A DNA stretch of 64,000 bases from Pantoea vagans (lineage in GTDB: Bacteria > Pseudomonadota > Gammaproteobacteria > Enterobacterales > Enterobacteriaceae). The stretch is from NCBI RefSeq assembly GCF_001506165.1, contig NZ_CP011427.1:1922001-1986000 (forward strand). The letters are read 5' to 3'. Positions 44,222 to 53,388 of the stretch are shown here, one piece after another. How positions within the stretch are numbered: the stretch's first letter is position 1; every line of letters begins with the position of its first letter. The position numbers and the translations under genes are program-made. Under the pieces are notes generated by a model. That model was not told the DNA's origin. It saw only the letters and a program-made list of their open reading frames with translations, and made no database searches.

Positions 44222-45556
44222 TTAGTGCTCCTGTGCGATAGAGGTCGGCTGAGACTGCGGACGGCGGCGGTTAAGTAACAACATGAGGACAGCAGACAGC
44301 AGCATGAATCCACCGACCACGAACATCGGTAAGACGTAGCTGTTGGTGGCGTCATGCAGTGCGCCGGTGATATAGCCCGCGGAGAAGCCCGCCACGTTTC
44401 CTAAGGTATTGATCAATGCAATCGCCGCCGCAGCGGATGCGCCCGTCAGGAACTGCGTAGGCAGTGTCCAGAAATTCGGTAAGGCAGCAAAGATTGAGCT
44501 GGCTGTAATAGCAATGACCATGATGGTGGTGAACGGAGAGTCCATATACAGCGCCAGGGGCACGCTGATCCCCCCCGCCAGTGCCGGAATGGCAATGTGC
44601 CAGGTTTTACAGCCGCGGCGAGTGGCATCTTTTGACCAGAAATACATCACCACAGCCGCGATGAGGTATGGCACGCCGGTAATCAAGCCTTTCTGCATCA
44701 CGTTAAAGGTGGTGCCAAACTGCTGCTGGAACCCAGCAATGATGGTTGGCAGGAAGAAGGCCAACGCATACAGGCCATAGATAAAGCCGAAATAGATCAG
44801 GCACAGCATCCACACACGGCCATTACCCATCACTGAACGCAGGCTGTGTTTCTGTTGCCCCTGCTTCTGCTGGTGCTCGGCATCCAGTTCGTTAGTCAGC
44901 CAGGTTTTCTCTTCGGCTGTCAGCCATTTGGCCTGGCGTGGGGAATCCACCAACCAGAACAGCGCTGCAATACCGATCAGAATCGCCGGGACGGAAACCC
45001 CCAGGAACATGACGCGCCAGCCGTCCAGACCAAACAGACCGTGCTGTTCGATCAATCCAGCTGCGAGCGGTGCACCAAAGACCACGGTCAGCGGCTGCGC
45101 CAGATAGAACAGTGACAGAATTTTGCTGCGATGACGGCCTGGGACCCACATGCTCAGGTACAGAATCGCGCCTGGGAAAAAGCCCGCTTCGGCGATACCC
45201 AGCAACAGACGCAACGTATAGAGCCCTTCCACACTGCTCACCCAAGTGAACAGCAATGAAACGATACCCCAGCTGATCATGATGCGTGCCAGCCAGCGAC
45301 GCGCACCAAACTTATGCAGCGCCAGGTTGCTTGGCACTTCCAGCAGGATGTAGCCGATAAAGAAGATACCCGATGCCAGACCAAACTGAACGCCCGTCAG
45401 ACCAAGGTCTTGGGTCATACCGTTAGGGCCAGCAAATGAAATCGCCGTGCGGTCAAGGAAGTTGATAAAGAACATCAGCGCCACGAAGGGCACCAGACGC
45501 CAGGAGATTTTGTTGATAGCGGATTTTTCAACCGCTGTCATGGTTTGCTGACTCAT
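44222..45556 (-). CDS. MFS transporter, anion:cation symporter (ACS) type, probable apionate carrier
   Basis: 444 residues with 12 membrane helices. The N-terminal signature INFLDRTAISFAGPNGM and GYILLEVPSNLALHKFGARR mark the ACS/phthalate-permease family, which imports sugar acids and other organic anions. It is the first gene of the lerK-lerI-oiaC-apnO operon, so the expected substrate is the acid at the head of the pathway, D-apionate. GGAGGTG lies before the ATG. No apiose dehydrogenase or apionolactonase gene is in the window, which supports uptake of the acid rather than of apiose. Confidence 0.78.
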   Translation of the reverse strand: MSQQTMTAVEKSAINKISWRLVPFVALMFFINFLDRTAISFAGPNGMTQDLGLTGVQFGLASGIFFIGYILLEVPSNLALHKFGARRWLARIMISWGIVSLLFTWVSSVEGLYTLRLLLGIAEAGFFPGAILYLSMWVPGRHRSKILSLFYLAQPLTVVFGAPLAAGLIEQHGLFGLDGWRVMFLGVSVPAILIGIAALFWLVDSPRQAKWLTAEEKTWLTNELDAEHQQKQGQQKHSLRSVMGNGRVWMLCLIYFGFIYGLYALAFFLPTIIAGFQQQFGTTFNVMQKGLITGVPYLIAAVVMYFWSKDATRRGCKTWHIAIPALAGGISVPLALYMDSPFTTIMVIAITASSIFAALPNFWTLPTQFLTGASAAAAIALINTLGNVAGFSAGYITGALHDATNSYVLPMFVVGGFMLLSAVLMLLLNRRRPQSQPTSIAQEH

Positions 45557-45998
45557 AACGCACCTCCGTGACGTGCGTGGTTAAAGCTTTTGATTGGTGT
45601 TGACCAGCTGCCAAAGTGGCGCTGGGTGCAGGTGTACTGAGAGGTACGTTTTAAATGACACATGTTCGAGTCCTCGATGGGTCTTCTTGTACATTGGTAT
45701 CGTTATGCGAACAAATGAACACTACACGTATAATTGTGCATCTCTCAACTGCAAATGATGAAAGTGTGAGCCTGCTCATGAGATTTGAATTTGCTGCCAA
45801 ATCGGAGGAATACAGCAAAATAGCGGCTGAGCAGCGCTGGGACTACGTTCCTCTCCTGTTATGGTGGGCAATCAGCACTCAAAACATATGAACAACCATT
45901 GAACATATGATGGAATTTATGGCAGGCTGTCAGTGAACATCTTATCGCCTACGTAACAAACGCTCAGGCATAGGAACCCAACCCGCTGGAGAACGACG
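45557..45998. promoter_or_regulatory. divergent control region of the apionate-type operons
   Basis: 442 bp between the MFS gene (minus) and derI (plus), AT-rich in the middle. AACATATGA occurs twice as a direct repeat at 45883-45891 and 45902-45910 (19 bp apart), and TGAACA occurs again near 45718 and 45934. These are candidate sites for the SorC-type regulator encoded downstream. No clear -10/-35 pair was found. The frame at 45655-45891 shows no homology and is not called. Confidence 0.5.
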
Positions 45999-46457
45999 AT
46001 GAAAACAATCGCTATTGGCGCCGATGATGCGGCTATCGAATTGAAAAACATCATTAAGAAACTGCTGGAAGAGAAAGACTTTCAGGTGACGGACTATACC
46101 AATGACGCGCAGAACGACCGTCCTATGTACCCGGATGTTGCTTTTGCGCTTGCCACCGCCATTCAGAAAAATGAATTCGAGCGCGGCATCCTGCTGTGCG
46201 GCACCGGTATCGGCGTTGCCATTGTGGCGAATAAGGTTGAAGGCGTGCGCGCCGCTCAATGCCACGACACCTTCTCTGCCGAACGTGCCCGTAAAAGCAA
46301 CAACGCACAGATCATGACCATGGGCGCGCGCGTGATTGGTCCAGAGCTGGCGAAAAATATCGTTAACGCCTGGCTGGCTTCAGAATTTGAAGGCGGCGGT
46401 TCAACGGCCAAAGTCGAGAAGATCGGTTACTACGAACAGGTTTCACATACTAAATAA
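45999..46457 (+). CDS. derI: D-erythrulose-4-phosphate isomerase (DerI-like, RpiB family)
   Basis: 152 residues of the LacAB/RpiB family, with the active-site Cys67 in [16 protein letters not shown] and a C-terminal half ([20 protein letters not shown]) that matches the tetrose-phosphate isomerases DerI/EryI rather than E. coli RpiB. The conserved Asp-His near the N-terminus of RpiB is Asp-Asp here (GADDAA, residues 7-12). It should make D-erythrose-4-phosphate, the end product that enters the pentose phosphate pathway. It is divergent from the MFS gene and 29 nt before a transketolase gene; GGAGAACGACG precedes the ATG. Confidence 0.78.
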   Translation: MKTIAIGADDAAIELKNIIKKLLEEKDFQVTDYTNDAQNDRPMYPDVAFALATAIQKNEFERGILLCGTGIGVAIVANKVEGVRAAQCHDTFSAERARKSNNAQIMTMGARVIGPELAKNIVNAWLASEFEGGGSTAKVEKIGYYEQVSHTK

Positions 46458-46486
46458 TCGCCGACTTCCACCTCTGGAGAATCCTT

Positions 46487-48478
46487 ATGTCAACACGCCG
46501 GGAAAGAGCAAACGCCATTCGTGCATTGAGCATGGATGGCGTTCAGCAAGCGAATTCAGGACATCCGGGTGCCCCGATGGGCATGGCGGATATCGCGGAA
46601 GTTTTGTGGCTTGATTTTTTGCAACATAACCCTACTCACCCTCAGTGGGCCAACCGTGATCGCTTCGTGCTGTCTAATGGCCACGGTTCGATGCTGATTT
46701 ATAGCCTGCTGCATCTCACCGGCTACGATTTGCCCATCGCTGAACTGAAGAATTTCCGCCAGTTGCATTCTAAAACGCCAGGGCATCCGGAATACGGCTA
46801 TACACCGGGGGTGGAGACCACCACTGGCCCGCTCGGTCAGGGCATCGCTAACGCCGTAGGTTTCGCAATTGCTGAACGTACACTGGCGGCACAGTTTAAC
46901 CGCCCAGGCCATGACATTGTCGATCACCACACTTACGTGTTTATGGGTGACGGTTGCATGATGGAAGGCATCTCACACGAAGTGTGCTCTCTCGCCGGTA
47001 CCCTGAAACTGGGCAAACTGGTGGCCTTCTATGATGACAATGGCATTTCTATTGATGGTCACGTTGATGGCTGGTTCACCGATGACACGGCGATGCGTTT
47101 CGAGTCTTACGGCTGGCACGTGGTACGTGGCGTCGACGGGCACGATGGCGATGCCATTAAGCAGGCAATTGAAGAAGCCAAAGCGGTGACTGACAAACCT
47201 TCACTGTTGATGTGTAAAACGGTGATTGGTTTCGGTTCGCCGAACAAAGCGGGCACCCATGATTCGCACGGCGCCCCGCTGGGTGTTGACGAAATCGCGT
47301 TGAGCCGGAAGCAGTTGGGTTGGAACCACGCCCCGTTTGACATTCCTTCAGACATCTATGCCCAATGGGATGCCAAAGAAGCCGGTCAGGCCAGAGAAGC
47401 GGCATGGGATGAAAAAGTGGCGGCTTACGCAGCGGCCTACCCGGATTTGGCTGCAGAGTTCAAACGCCGTATGAATAACGCGTTGCCAGACAATTGGGCC
47501 AGTGAATCGCAGAAGTTCATCGAACGGCTGCAGGCTAACCCAGCCAAAATCGCCAGTCGTAAAGCTTCTCAGAATGCTATTGAAGCCTTCGGTAAAATCC
47601 TGCCGGAATATCTTGGCGGCTCAGCTGACCTGGCACCGAGTAACCTGACCATGTGGTCTGGCTCTAAGCCGATCAATGAAGATGCTGCCGGTAACTATAT
47701 CCATTACGGCGTGCGTGAGTTTGGTATGACCGCTATCGCCAACGGCATCGCCCTGCACGGTGGTTTCCTGCCGTACACCGCCACCTTCCTGATGTTTGTT
47801 GAATACGCGCGTAATGCCGCGCGTATGGCTGCGCTAATGAAGGTGCGTCAGATTATGGTCTACACCCACGACTCTATCGGTCTGGGCGAAGACGGTCCAA
47901 CCCACCAGCCGGTTGAGCAGATGGCGAGCCTGCGCGTGACACCCAACATGAGCCTGTGGCGTCCGTGCGATCAGGTTGAGTCGGCTGTGGCGTGGAAATA
48001 CGCAATTGAGCGCCTGGACGGCCCAACGGTGCTGGTGTTCTCCCGTCAGAACCTGGCGCAGCATGATCGTACCACTGAGCAACTGGCTAACGTGGCACGC
48101 GGTGGTTACGTGCTGAAAGACAGCGAAGGTACGCCAGAGCTGATCCTGATCGCCACCGGTTCAGAAGTCGAGCTGGCTGTCGCCGCTTACGAGCAACTGA
48201 CCGGCGAAGGCCGTAAAGTGCGCGTGGTGTCTATGCCATCTACCGACGCCTTCGACAAGCAAGACGCAGCCTACCGTGAATCTGTGCTGCCGAAAGCGGT
48301 GGCTGCACGTGTCGCCATTGAAGCCGGTATCGCCGATTACTGGTTCAAATACACCGGTCTGCACGGCGCGATTGTTGGCATGACTACCTTCGGTGAGTCT
48401 GCACCAGCAGAGCTGCTGTTCAAAGAGTTCGGCTTCACCGTTGAGAACGTGGTGAAGACCGCGAAATCGATTCTGTAA
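46487..48478 (+). CDS. tkt: transketolase
   Basis: 663 residues, full length for bacterial transketolase. Thiamine-diphosphate sites are visible: [14 protein letters not shown] (GDG motif) and the later [19 protein letters not shown]; catalytic His residues are in the N-terminal [13 protein letters not shown] and LSNGHGSML. It uses D-erythrose-4-phosphate as acceptor, so it fits directly after DerI as the entry of the tetrose into central metabolism. Enterobacteria usually carry two transketolases (TktA, TktB) elsewhere; a copy tied to derI is probably a dedicated one. GGAGAATCC lies before the ATG, and a hairpin with T7 ends the transcript. Confidence 0.9.
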   Translation: MSTRRERANAIRALSMDGVQQANSGHPGAPMGMADIAEVLWLDFLQHNPTHPQWANRDRFVLSNGHGSMLIYSLLHLTGYDLPIAELKNFRQLHSKTPGHPEYGYTPGVETTTGPLGQGIANAVGFAIAERTLAAQFNRPGHDIVDHHTYVFMGDGCMMEGISHEVCSLAGTLKLGKLVAFYDDNGISIDGHVDGWFTDDTAMRFESYGWHVVRGVDGHDGDAIKQAIEEAKAVTDKPSLLMCKTVIGFGSPNKAGTHDSHGAPLGVDEIALSRKQLGWNHAPFDIPSDIYAQWDAKEAGQAREAAWDEKVAAYAAAYPDLAAEFKRRMNNALPDNWASESQKFIERLQANPAKIASRKASQNAIEAFGKILPEYLGGSADLAPSNLTMWSGSKPINEDAAGNYIHYGVREFGMTAIANGIALHGGFLPYTATFLMFVEYARNAARMAALMKVRQIMVYTHDSIGLGEDGPTHQPVEQMASLRVTPNMSLWRPCDQVESAVAWKYAIERLDGPTVLVFSRQNLAQHDRTTEQLANVARGGYVLKDSEGTPELILIATGSEVELAVAAYEQLTGEGRKVRVVSMPSTDAFDKQDAAYRESVLPKAVAARVAIEAGIADYWFKYTGLHGAIVGMTTFGESAPAELLFKEFGFTVENVVKTAKSIL

Positions 48479-48483
48479 TCCGT

Positions 48484-48551
48484 GGTCGCCATAAATGGCG
48501 ACCGTACAGATTCTGATAACCGTAGCGTGCGCATTTATGCGCACTTTTTTT
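48484..48551 (+). terminator. palindromic repeat copy 2, doubling as the tkt terminator
   Basis: GGTCGCCAT-AA-ATGGCGACC (48484-48503) is the same unit as at 11569. GTGCGCAT-TT-ATGCGCAC (48527-48544) follows, with seven T at 48545-48551, a near-perfect rho-independent terminator 6-70 nt after the transketolase stop. Confidence 0.8.
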
Positions 48552-48681
48552 AAGCCCGCACTTGAGCTGATACTTGTCCCCCATGCGACCCCGGACGGCT
48601 TTAGCACAGGTTGCTTACCTTCGCCCCTGAATACGCGTATTCTGTCCCCCGCTTGCCCTTTCTCATGGAACCGGAGGAACG

Positions 48682-49698
48682 ATGTCCACCCTACGCTTAC
48701 TTATCTCTGACTCGCACGATCCCTGGTTTAACCTCGCGGTAGAAGAGTGCATCTTTCGTCAGATGCCCACCACCCAGCGCGTGCTGTTTTTATGGCAGAA
48801 CGCGGAGACCGTGGTCATCGGACGCGCGCAAAATCCGTGGAAAGAGTGCAACACACGGCGCATGGCTGAGGATGGCATCAAACTGGCGCGACGCAGCAGC
48901 GGCGGCGGTGCCGTGTTTCATGACCTGGGTAACGCCTGCTTTACCTTTATGGCGGGCAAACCGGAATACGATAAAACGGTTTCAACTGCCATCATCTTGC
49001 AAGCGCTGGAAAAGCTTGGCTTGCGTGCGGAAGCCTCGGGGCGCAATGATATCGTGGTCGATGTTGAAGGCGTCATGCGTAAGATTTCCGGGTCTGCCTA
49101 CCGCGAAACCCCAGATCGCGGTTTCCACCACGGCACCTTTTTGATGAATGCTGACCTGTCACGGCTGGCGGATTACCTCAATCCCGATATCAAGAAACTT
49201 CAGGCCAAAGGCATTACCTCTGTGCGCTCTCGCGTGGCCAATATGGCCGAGTTCATCCCAGATATCAGTTTTGCTGATATCTGCCGTGAAGTGATTGCTG
49301 CCTATTTTGCCTACTACCGGGAAACCTGCGAACCGGAGTACATCTCGCCACAGGCATTGCCGGATTTGCCCGGATTTAAAGAGCAGTTTGCGCGTCAGAG
49401 CAGTTGGGAATGGAATTTTGGTCAGGCACCGGATTTCTCACATGTGCTGCAAGAGCGTTTTGTCTGGGGCGGCGTGGAGATCCACTTTGATGTTGAGCGC
49501 GGCGTGATTACCCGCAGCCAGATATTTACTGATAGCCTCAATCCTGCCCCGTTAGAAACACTTGCGGTGCGCCTGCAGGGCGTGGCCTATCGCCCGGAGT
49601 CTCTGCAAACCGAAATGCAAGAACTTATCAACGAATTTCCAGCGCAACACAATGAACTGAGCCAACTGGAAAATTGGCTGATTAACAGTATCAGGTAA
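48682..49698 (+). CDS. lplA: lipoate-protein ligase A
   Basis: 338 residues, the length of E. coli LplA. The N-terminal ligase domain has [20 protein letters not shown], the lipoate-AMP region [20 protein letters not shown], and [20 protein letters not shown] with the catalytic Lys of KISGSA; the C-terminal accessory domain (ending [12 protein letters not shown]) is also present. It attaches scavenged lipoate to E2 and H-protein lysines in the cytoplasm. CCGGAGGAACG precedes the ATG. Monocistronic, with a hairpin after the stop. Confidence 0.93.
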   Translation: MSTLRLLISDSHDPWFNLAVEECIFRQMPTTQRVLFLWQNAETVVIGRAQNPWKECNTRRMAEDGIKLARRSSGGGAVFHDLGNACFTFMAGKPEYDKTVSTAIILQALEKLGLRAEASGRNDIVVDVEGVMRKISGSAYRETPDRGFHHGTFLMNADLSRLADYLNPDIKKLQAKGITSVRSRVANMAEFIPDISFADICREVIAAYFAYYRETCEPEYISPQALPDLPGFKEQFARQSSWEWNFGQAPDFSHVLQERFVWGGVEIHFDVERGVITRSQIFTDSLNPAPLETLAVRLQGVAYRPESLQTEMQELINEFPAQHNELSQLENWLINSIR

Positions 49699-49723
49699 AT
49701 ATGCACACGCATTAAGCAGGCAT

Positions 49724-49743
49724 AGGCGTACATCAGTACGCCT
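49724..49743. terminator. hairpin between lplA and the pirin gene
   Basis: AGGCGTAC (49724-49731) pairs with GTACGCCT (49736-49743) around ATCA, between convergent lplA and pirin stops. The T run is short. Confidence 0.5.
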
Positions 49744-49748
49744 TGACC

Positions 49749-50453
49749 TCAGGTTCCACTAACCGTCCCGCTCATTACCGCCGTTGCGGCATCGCGCACC
49801 AGAAACGCGATGAGCGTCGCGTCACGTTCGCCGCGCACCGGCGGCAATGCGCCCTGCTCACTGATAGCATCACCTTGCAGCAGACGCGCCTCGCCCACCT
49901 GCACGATACCGTCCAGCACGGAAATCCAGCTGCTATATCCCTGCAAATGCGGAACGTCCACTTCAACACCACGTACAATTTTGAGATCGAAAATCAAAAC
50001 ATCCTGACGCAGGATCATCGGCGCGTCGCTACTTTCCGGTCCAGCCAGCAACGTCCAACTGTTAGCGGGCGCATCGGCGGCACGGCTGAACGTCTGCACG
50101 CGTGACTCCCCGCCGCTGTAAGATGGCCGAATATACACCTGCAGCATCTCTGTTTCGATAAAAGGTGCAGACTCGGCAAAACGCACGCCGCTGCCCGCAC
50201 TGACCACCATCGCGCGTTTAGTATTGAGCGCTGTTTTCTCGCCGTCCTCGCTAAGATGCTGAGCCGAGCCGCGCCAGACATAGCTGAAGATCTCATCATC
50301 TTTGTGCGTATGCAGCGGGATGTGCGCATCCATTTTCAGCGTCATCTGGTCGATAACCGCCAGCGGACCTAATGACTCACCGGGACGTTGACGACGAATA
50401 GTAAAGGGACCGTATTCAAACAACTGATCCCGCTGAGCACGTATCAGATTCAT
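49749..50453 (-). CDS. pirin-like bicupin (YhaK-like)
   Basis: 234 residues of the pirin/bicupin family. The N-terminal cupin has HIPLHTHKDDEIFSYVWRGS, the metal-binding H-x-H...E pattern, followed by MVVSAGSGVRFAE; the second cupin is degenerate. Resemblance is to E. coli YhaK (bicupin, about 233 residues), whose role is unknown though a redox-sensing or quercetinase-type activity has been suggested for the family. GAGGAAG lies before the ATG at 50453. It is a single-gene unit, divergent from a TetR gene 228 bp away. Confidence 0.8.
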   Translation of the reverse strand: MNLIRAQRDQLFEYGPFTIRRQRPGESLGPLAVIDQMTLKMDAHIPLHTHKDDEIFSYVWRGSAQHLSEDGEKTALNTKRAMVVSAGSGVRFAESAPFIETEMLQVYIRPSYSGGESRVQTFSRAADAPANSWTLLAGPESSDAPMILRQDVLIFDLKIVRGVEVDVPHLQGYSSWISVLDGIVQVGEARLLQGDAISEQGALPPVRGERDATLIAFLVRDAATAVMSGTVSGT

Positions 50454-50680
50454 GGTTTCTTCCTCACGAATTTCTCTCTTACCCATCATGATAACGGCAG
50501 AAAAAAACCTGAACAGATGTACAATTTGCTCGCTTACATCAAATATTTTGAATATTAATCACCTGTAGCAATCATCATCGCAAGCACACAAATCCTCAGT
50601 GTTAAGTTTTTCCATTCTGGATTAGTCAATAGGCTTTTTTTTGCGTAAAATAAGCTTTTCTCCAGCGGGTAATAAACAAC

Positions 50681-51244
50681 ATGAATCGCAGCGAACAAAT
50701 ATTGGATGCAGCCGAGCAGTGCATGCGACAAAAAGGGTTTCATCAAACGTCGATTCAGAATATTGCCAGCCAGGCTGATATCAGTATTGGTTTGATATAT
50801 AAATATTACAAAAACAAAGAGGCGATCATCGAAGCGCTGGTGACGCACGTTGTTCAGCGTATGATTACCATGCTCAATGCAGATTTCGAGCAAATCGCGC
50901 ATGCCGGTGGCATGACGCATTCAGCCAATGACATTATTCCCGCTGATGTGGAAAACAGTATTATGTTGCTCATGGAAGTGTCGTCAGAAGCAACGCGTAA
51001 TGCGCGCATTCGTCAGATAATGAATGATGCCTGGTTGGTACTGAAAAATAACTTCATTACTCAGGAGCAGGCACTGAATCCTGCTCTGGATGATAATAAA
51101 ATCCACACGCGTTTATACATCATGTCGCTGGTTATTGACGGCATCATCATTCGCCGATGCATGAAACAGCGTGAAGTGCCGGCCAGTTTTATGTCCTTCT
51201 TTGACAACATCGCTAATGATGTTAACCAGCATGGCATCGCGTAA
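50681..51244 (+). CDS. TetR-family transcriptional regulator
   Basis: 187 residues. The HTH is IASQADISIGLIYKYYKNKE (about residues 28-47), the usual TetR recognition segment, followed by a helical ligand domain. It ends 2 nt before the convergent second TetR gene, so the two share a border but not a promoter. The ligand is unknown. It may regulate the RND system nearby or the pirin gene; position does not decide. The start has only a weak ribosome site (GCGGGTAA). Confidence 0.82.
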   Translation: MNRSEQILDAAEQCMRQKGFHQTSIQNIASQADISIGLIYKYYKNKEAIIEALVTHVVQRMITMLNADFEQIAHAGGMTHSANDIIPADVENSIMLLMEVSSEATRNARIRQIMNDAWLVLKNNFITQEQALNPALDDNKIHTRLYIMSLVIDGIIIRRCMKQREVPASFMSFFDNIANDVNQHGIA

Positions 51245-51246
51245 TC

Positions 51247-51828
51247 TCAGCTAAACAGGTGACGACTGAGGATACCGTTGATCCTGGTGAGTTCCTGTTG
51301 ATCCACCTCTTTATCGCCAAATGCGCGACAGGCAACACCGTCCACCAGCATCAATAAAAACTGAATCCGATGTGCACGCTGTTGAGGATTGGCCTGCGGC
51401 ATCTGTCGCGTAAAAATGGCGTCCAACTCCGCCACCAGTAATTGTTCTTCTGCCGCCAGCACATCGCGGACAGATTGACTGCGTGATGCTTCTGAATACA
51501 TTTCAAGTAATAGACAGCGGTCCTGATGCGGCCACGCCTGCCAGAAAAGGGAATCCGGATTGATAATATCATCGGTCCGCGTTTCGCCCGGTAGATTACT
51601 GGTCAGAAAAACACGCCAGTTAATTGCAATATTCTTAATCGTTTCGCTAACGATTAACTCCTTACTCTTAAAATAACGATATATCTGCCCTGCCCCCAAT
51701 CCGGATTCACGGCTAATATCGGCCATGCTGGCACCGTGAAAACCCGAGCGGCTAAAACAGATTTTCGCAGAGGCAATAATCAACCGCTGGCGCTGTTGTA
51801 TTAATGATTCATTTTCTGATTTGCTCAA
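51247..51828 (-). CDS. TetR-family transcriptional regulator, probable repressor of the RND operon
   Basis: About 193 residues. The HTH is ISRESGLGAGQIYRYFKSKE, followed by a helical domain with a Trp-rich stretch (SLFWQAWPHQDRCLLLEMYS). A TTG at 51828 has GGGAG 5 nt upstream; a GTG at 51840 is an alternative without a good site. It lies downstream of the outer-membrane gene of the RND operon on the same strand, with a hairpin between, so it is a likely but unproven regulator of that operon. A TetR-type palindrome upstream of the fusion-protein gene is a possible target. Confidence 0.82.
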   Translation of the reverse strand: MSKSENESLIQQRQRLIIASAKICFSRSGFHGASMADISRESGLGAGQIYRYFKSKELIVSETIKNIAINWRVFLTSNLPGETRTDDIINPDSLFWQAWPHQDRCLLLEMYSEASRSQSVRDVLAAEEQLLVAELDAIFTRQMPQANPQQRAHRIQFLLMLVDGVACRAFGDKEVDQQELTRINGILSRHLFS

Positions 51829-51926
51829 AATAGCTCCCACAATGACAACGGCATAATTATTTTTTTATCATCATACGCGAAGGTTTTTATCGCCGAAATG
51901 GCAGACTTAAATCCGGTTACATTTTT

Positions 51927-51957
51927 ACCCCAAGCCGATGCATGACCGACTTGGGGT
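51927..51957 (-). terminator. hairpin after the RND outer-membrane gene
   Basis: ACCCCAAG (51927-51934) pairs with CTTGGGGT (51950-51957) 6 nt after the stop of the outer-membrane factor. The T run is on the plus side (TTTTCC), so terminator strength on the minus strand is uncertain. Confidence 0.5.
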
Positions 51958-51962
51958 TTTCC

Positions 51963-53387
51963 TTACAGTTTCAGTTCAGATTCTTTCAATGCCGTACCGC
52001 CACCCATCACCTTGTAGAAAGTATTGAGGTTTTGGTAGTAGGCCTGCTCAACGCTCACCAGACTGGTGCGCGCGGTATACAGCGTGCGCTGCGCAGTTAA
52101 CGCATTAAGATAGGTATCTACCCCATTCTGATAGCGCAGATCGGCCAGATGGTAGTACGTCTGCGAAGCCGCAACGTTATTGCGCTGGCTGGTGAGCTGA
52201 TCGTTAATGGTGCCACGTCGTGCCAGGGCGTCAGCCACTTCCTGGAACGCGGTTTGTACCGCCTTCTCGTACACCGCCACGTAATACTCTTTCTGCGCTT
52301 TGGTGTAGTTCAGGTAAGCCACGTTATAGCCGCCTTTGAAGATCGGCAGAGAGATGCTGGGTGCAAATGACCATACGCCCGCCCCGTTCTTAAACAGCGA
52401 CGAGAGATCAGAACTGCCCACGCCGCCGCTGGCCGTCAGCGAAATGCTCGGGAAAAAGTTGGCACGCGCCGCACCGATATTGGCATTTGCCGCTTTCAGA
52501 TTGTGCTCAGCCTGCAACACGTCAGGGCGATTATTTAACGCGTCAGATGATACCCCAGCCGGCACGCTACGCAGCGCATTGCCAATCGACTCAATGCTCT
52601 CCGGCAGCAGGTTATCCGGCACGCTTTTTCCCACCACCAGATCGAGCGCATTTTTATCCTGCGCCACACTGGTGGTATAGCTGGCCACATCCGCCTGCGC
52701 AGACTGATAGGTGGTTTCAGCCGAAGCGACATCCACCATCGAATCCACGCCGTTTTGCATGCGTTTGCGCGTGACCTCAAGTGACTGTCGCGCGCTTTCC
52801 GCCGTCTCTTTGGCGATGGCCAAATTGCTGCGATCGGCGGCCAGCTGCAACCAGTAATCCACGGTGTTGTACAGCACCGTCAGGCGCGTACTGCGCGCGC
52901 CCTCCAGCGTGCCGAGATAGGTTTCATATTGCTGGCGCGTCAGACTCTGGTTTTTGCCAAACAGATCCAACTCGAAGGAGCTGACGCTGCCCTCTGCGGT
53001 ATAGCTACTGCTCAGCGCGGTTTGATTGCCTTCCCCGGTCAGGGCGCGTGAGCGTGTGCCGCTCACACCCGCACTGAGGGAAGGGAACAGATCGGCTCGC
53101 TCCTCACCATACTGCGCATGCGCAGATTTCACGCTGGCCACCGCTTCACGCAAATCACGGCTGCTGTCGAGCGCCATCGCCACCACCTGACGCAACTTCG
53201 CATCCAGCACATAATTCTGCCAGCTGATATCGCGATAGTTCGCCGCAGTGCCCTGCTGATTACGATAGGCATCGCCGGCCGGTGTTGTGGTGCTGACCGC
53301 ATCTTTCGGACGATCATAATGCGGATCGAGTGACACGCAGCCCGCAAGGAAGCACGGCAAAAACACCATTAGAAGTTTTGCAGACAT
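51963..53387 (-). CDS. RND efflux outer-membrane lipoprotein (OprM/NodT type)
   Basis: 474 residues. The signal peptide ends in the lipobox LAGC (MVFLPCFLAGCVSLDPHYDR), so it is acylated and anchored in the outer membrane. The two TolC-type OEP repeats are visible: ELDLFGKNQSLTRQQYETY in the first half and NRPDVLQAEHNLKAANANIG, then ARANFFPSISLTASGG, in the second. It is the exit duct of the tripartite pump. GGAGGAG lies before the ATG at 53387, which is 2 nt after the pump stop; a longer frame to 53486 is rejected. Confidence 0.88.
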   Translation of the reverse strand: MSAKLLMVFLPCFLAGCVSLDPHYDRPKDAVSTTTPAGDAYRNQQGTAANYRDISWQNYVLDAKLRQVVAMALDSSRDLREAVASVKSAHAQYGEERADLFPSLSAGVSGTRSRALTGEGNQTALSSSYTAEGSVSSFELDLFGKNQSLTRQQYETYLGTLEGARSTRLTVLYNTVDYWLQLAADRSNLAIAKETAESARQSLEVTRKRMQNGVDSMVDVASAETTYQSAQADVASYTTSVAQDKNALDLVVGKSVPDNLLPESIESIGNALRSVPAGVSSDALNNRPDVLQAEHNLKAANANIGAARANFFPSISLTASGGVGSSDLSSLFKNGAGVWSFAPSISLPIFKGGYNVAYLNYTKAQKEYYVAVYEKAVQTAFQEVADALARRGTINDQLTSQRNNVAASQTYYHLADLRYQNGVDTYLNALTAQRTLYTARTSLVSVEQAYYQNLNTFYKVMGGGTALKESELKL

Positions 53388-53388
53388 A

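Noticed and set aside
45655..45891. 78-codon frame in the divergent apionate control region
   Set aside because: It lies across the probable promoters, lacks a ribosome site and has no homology.
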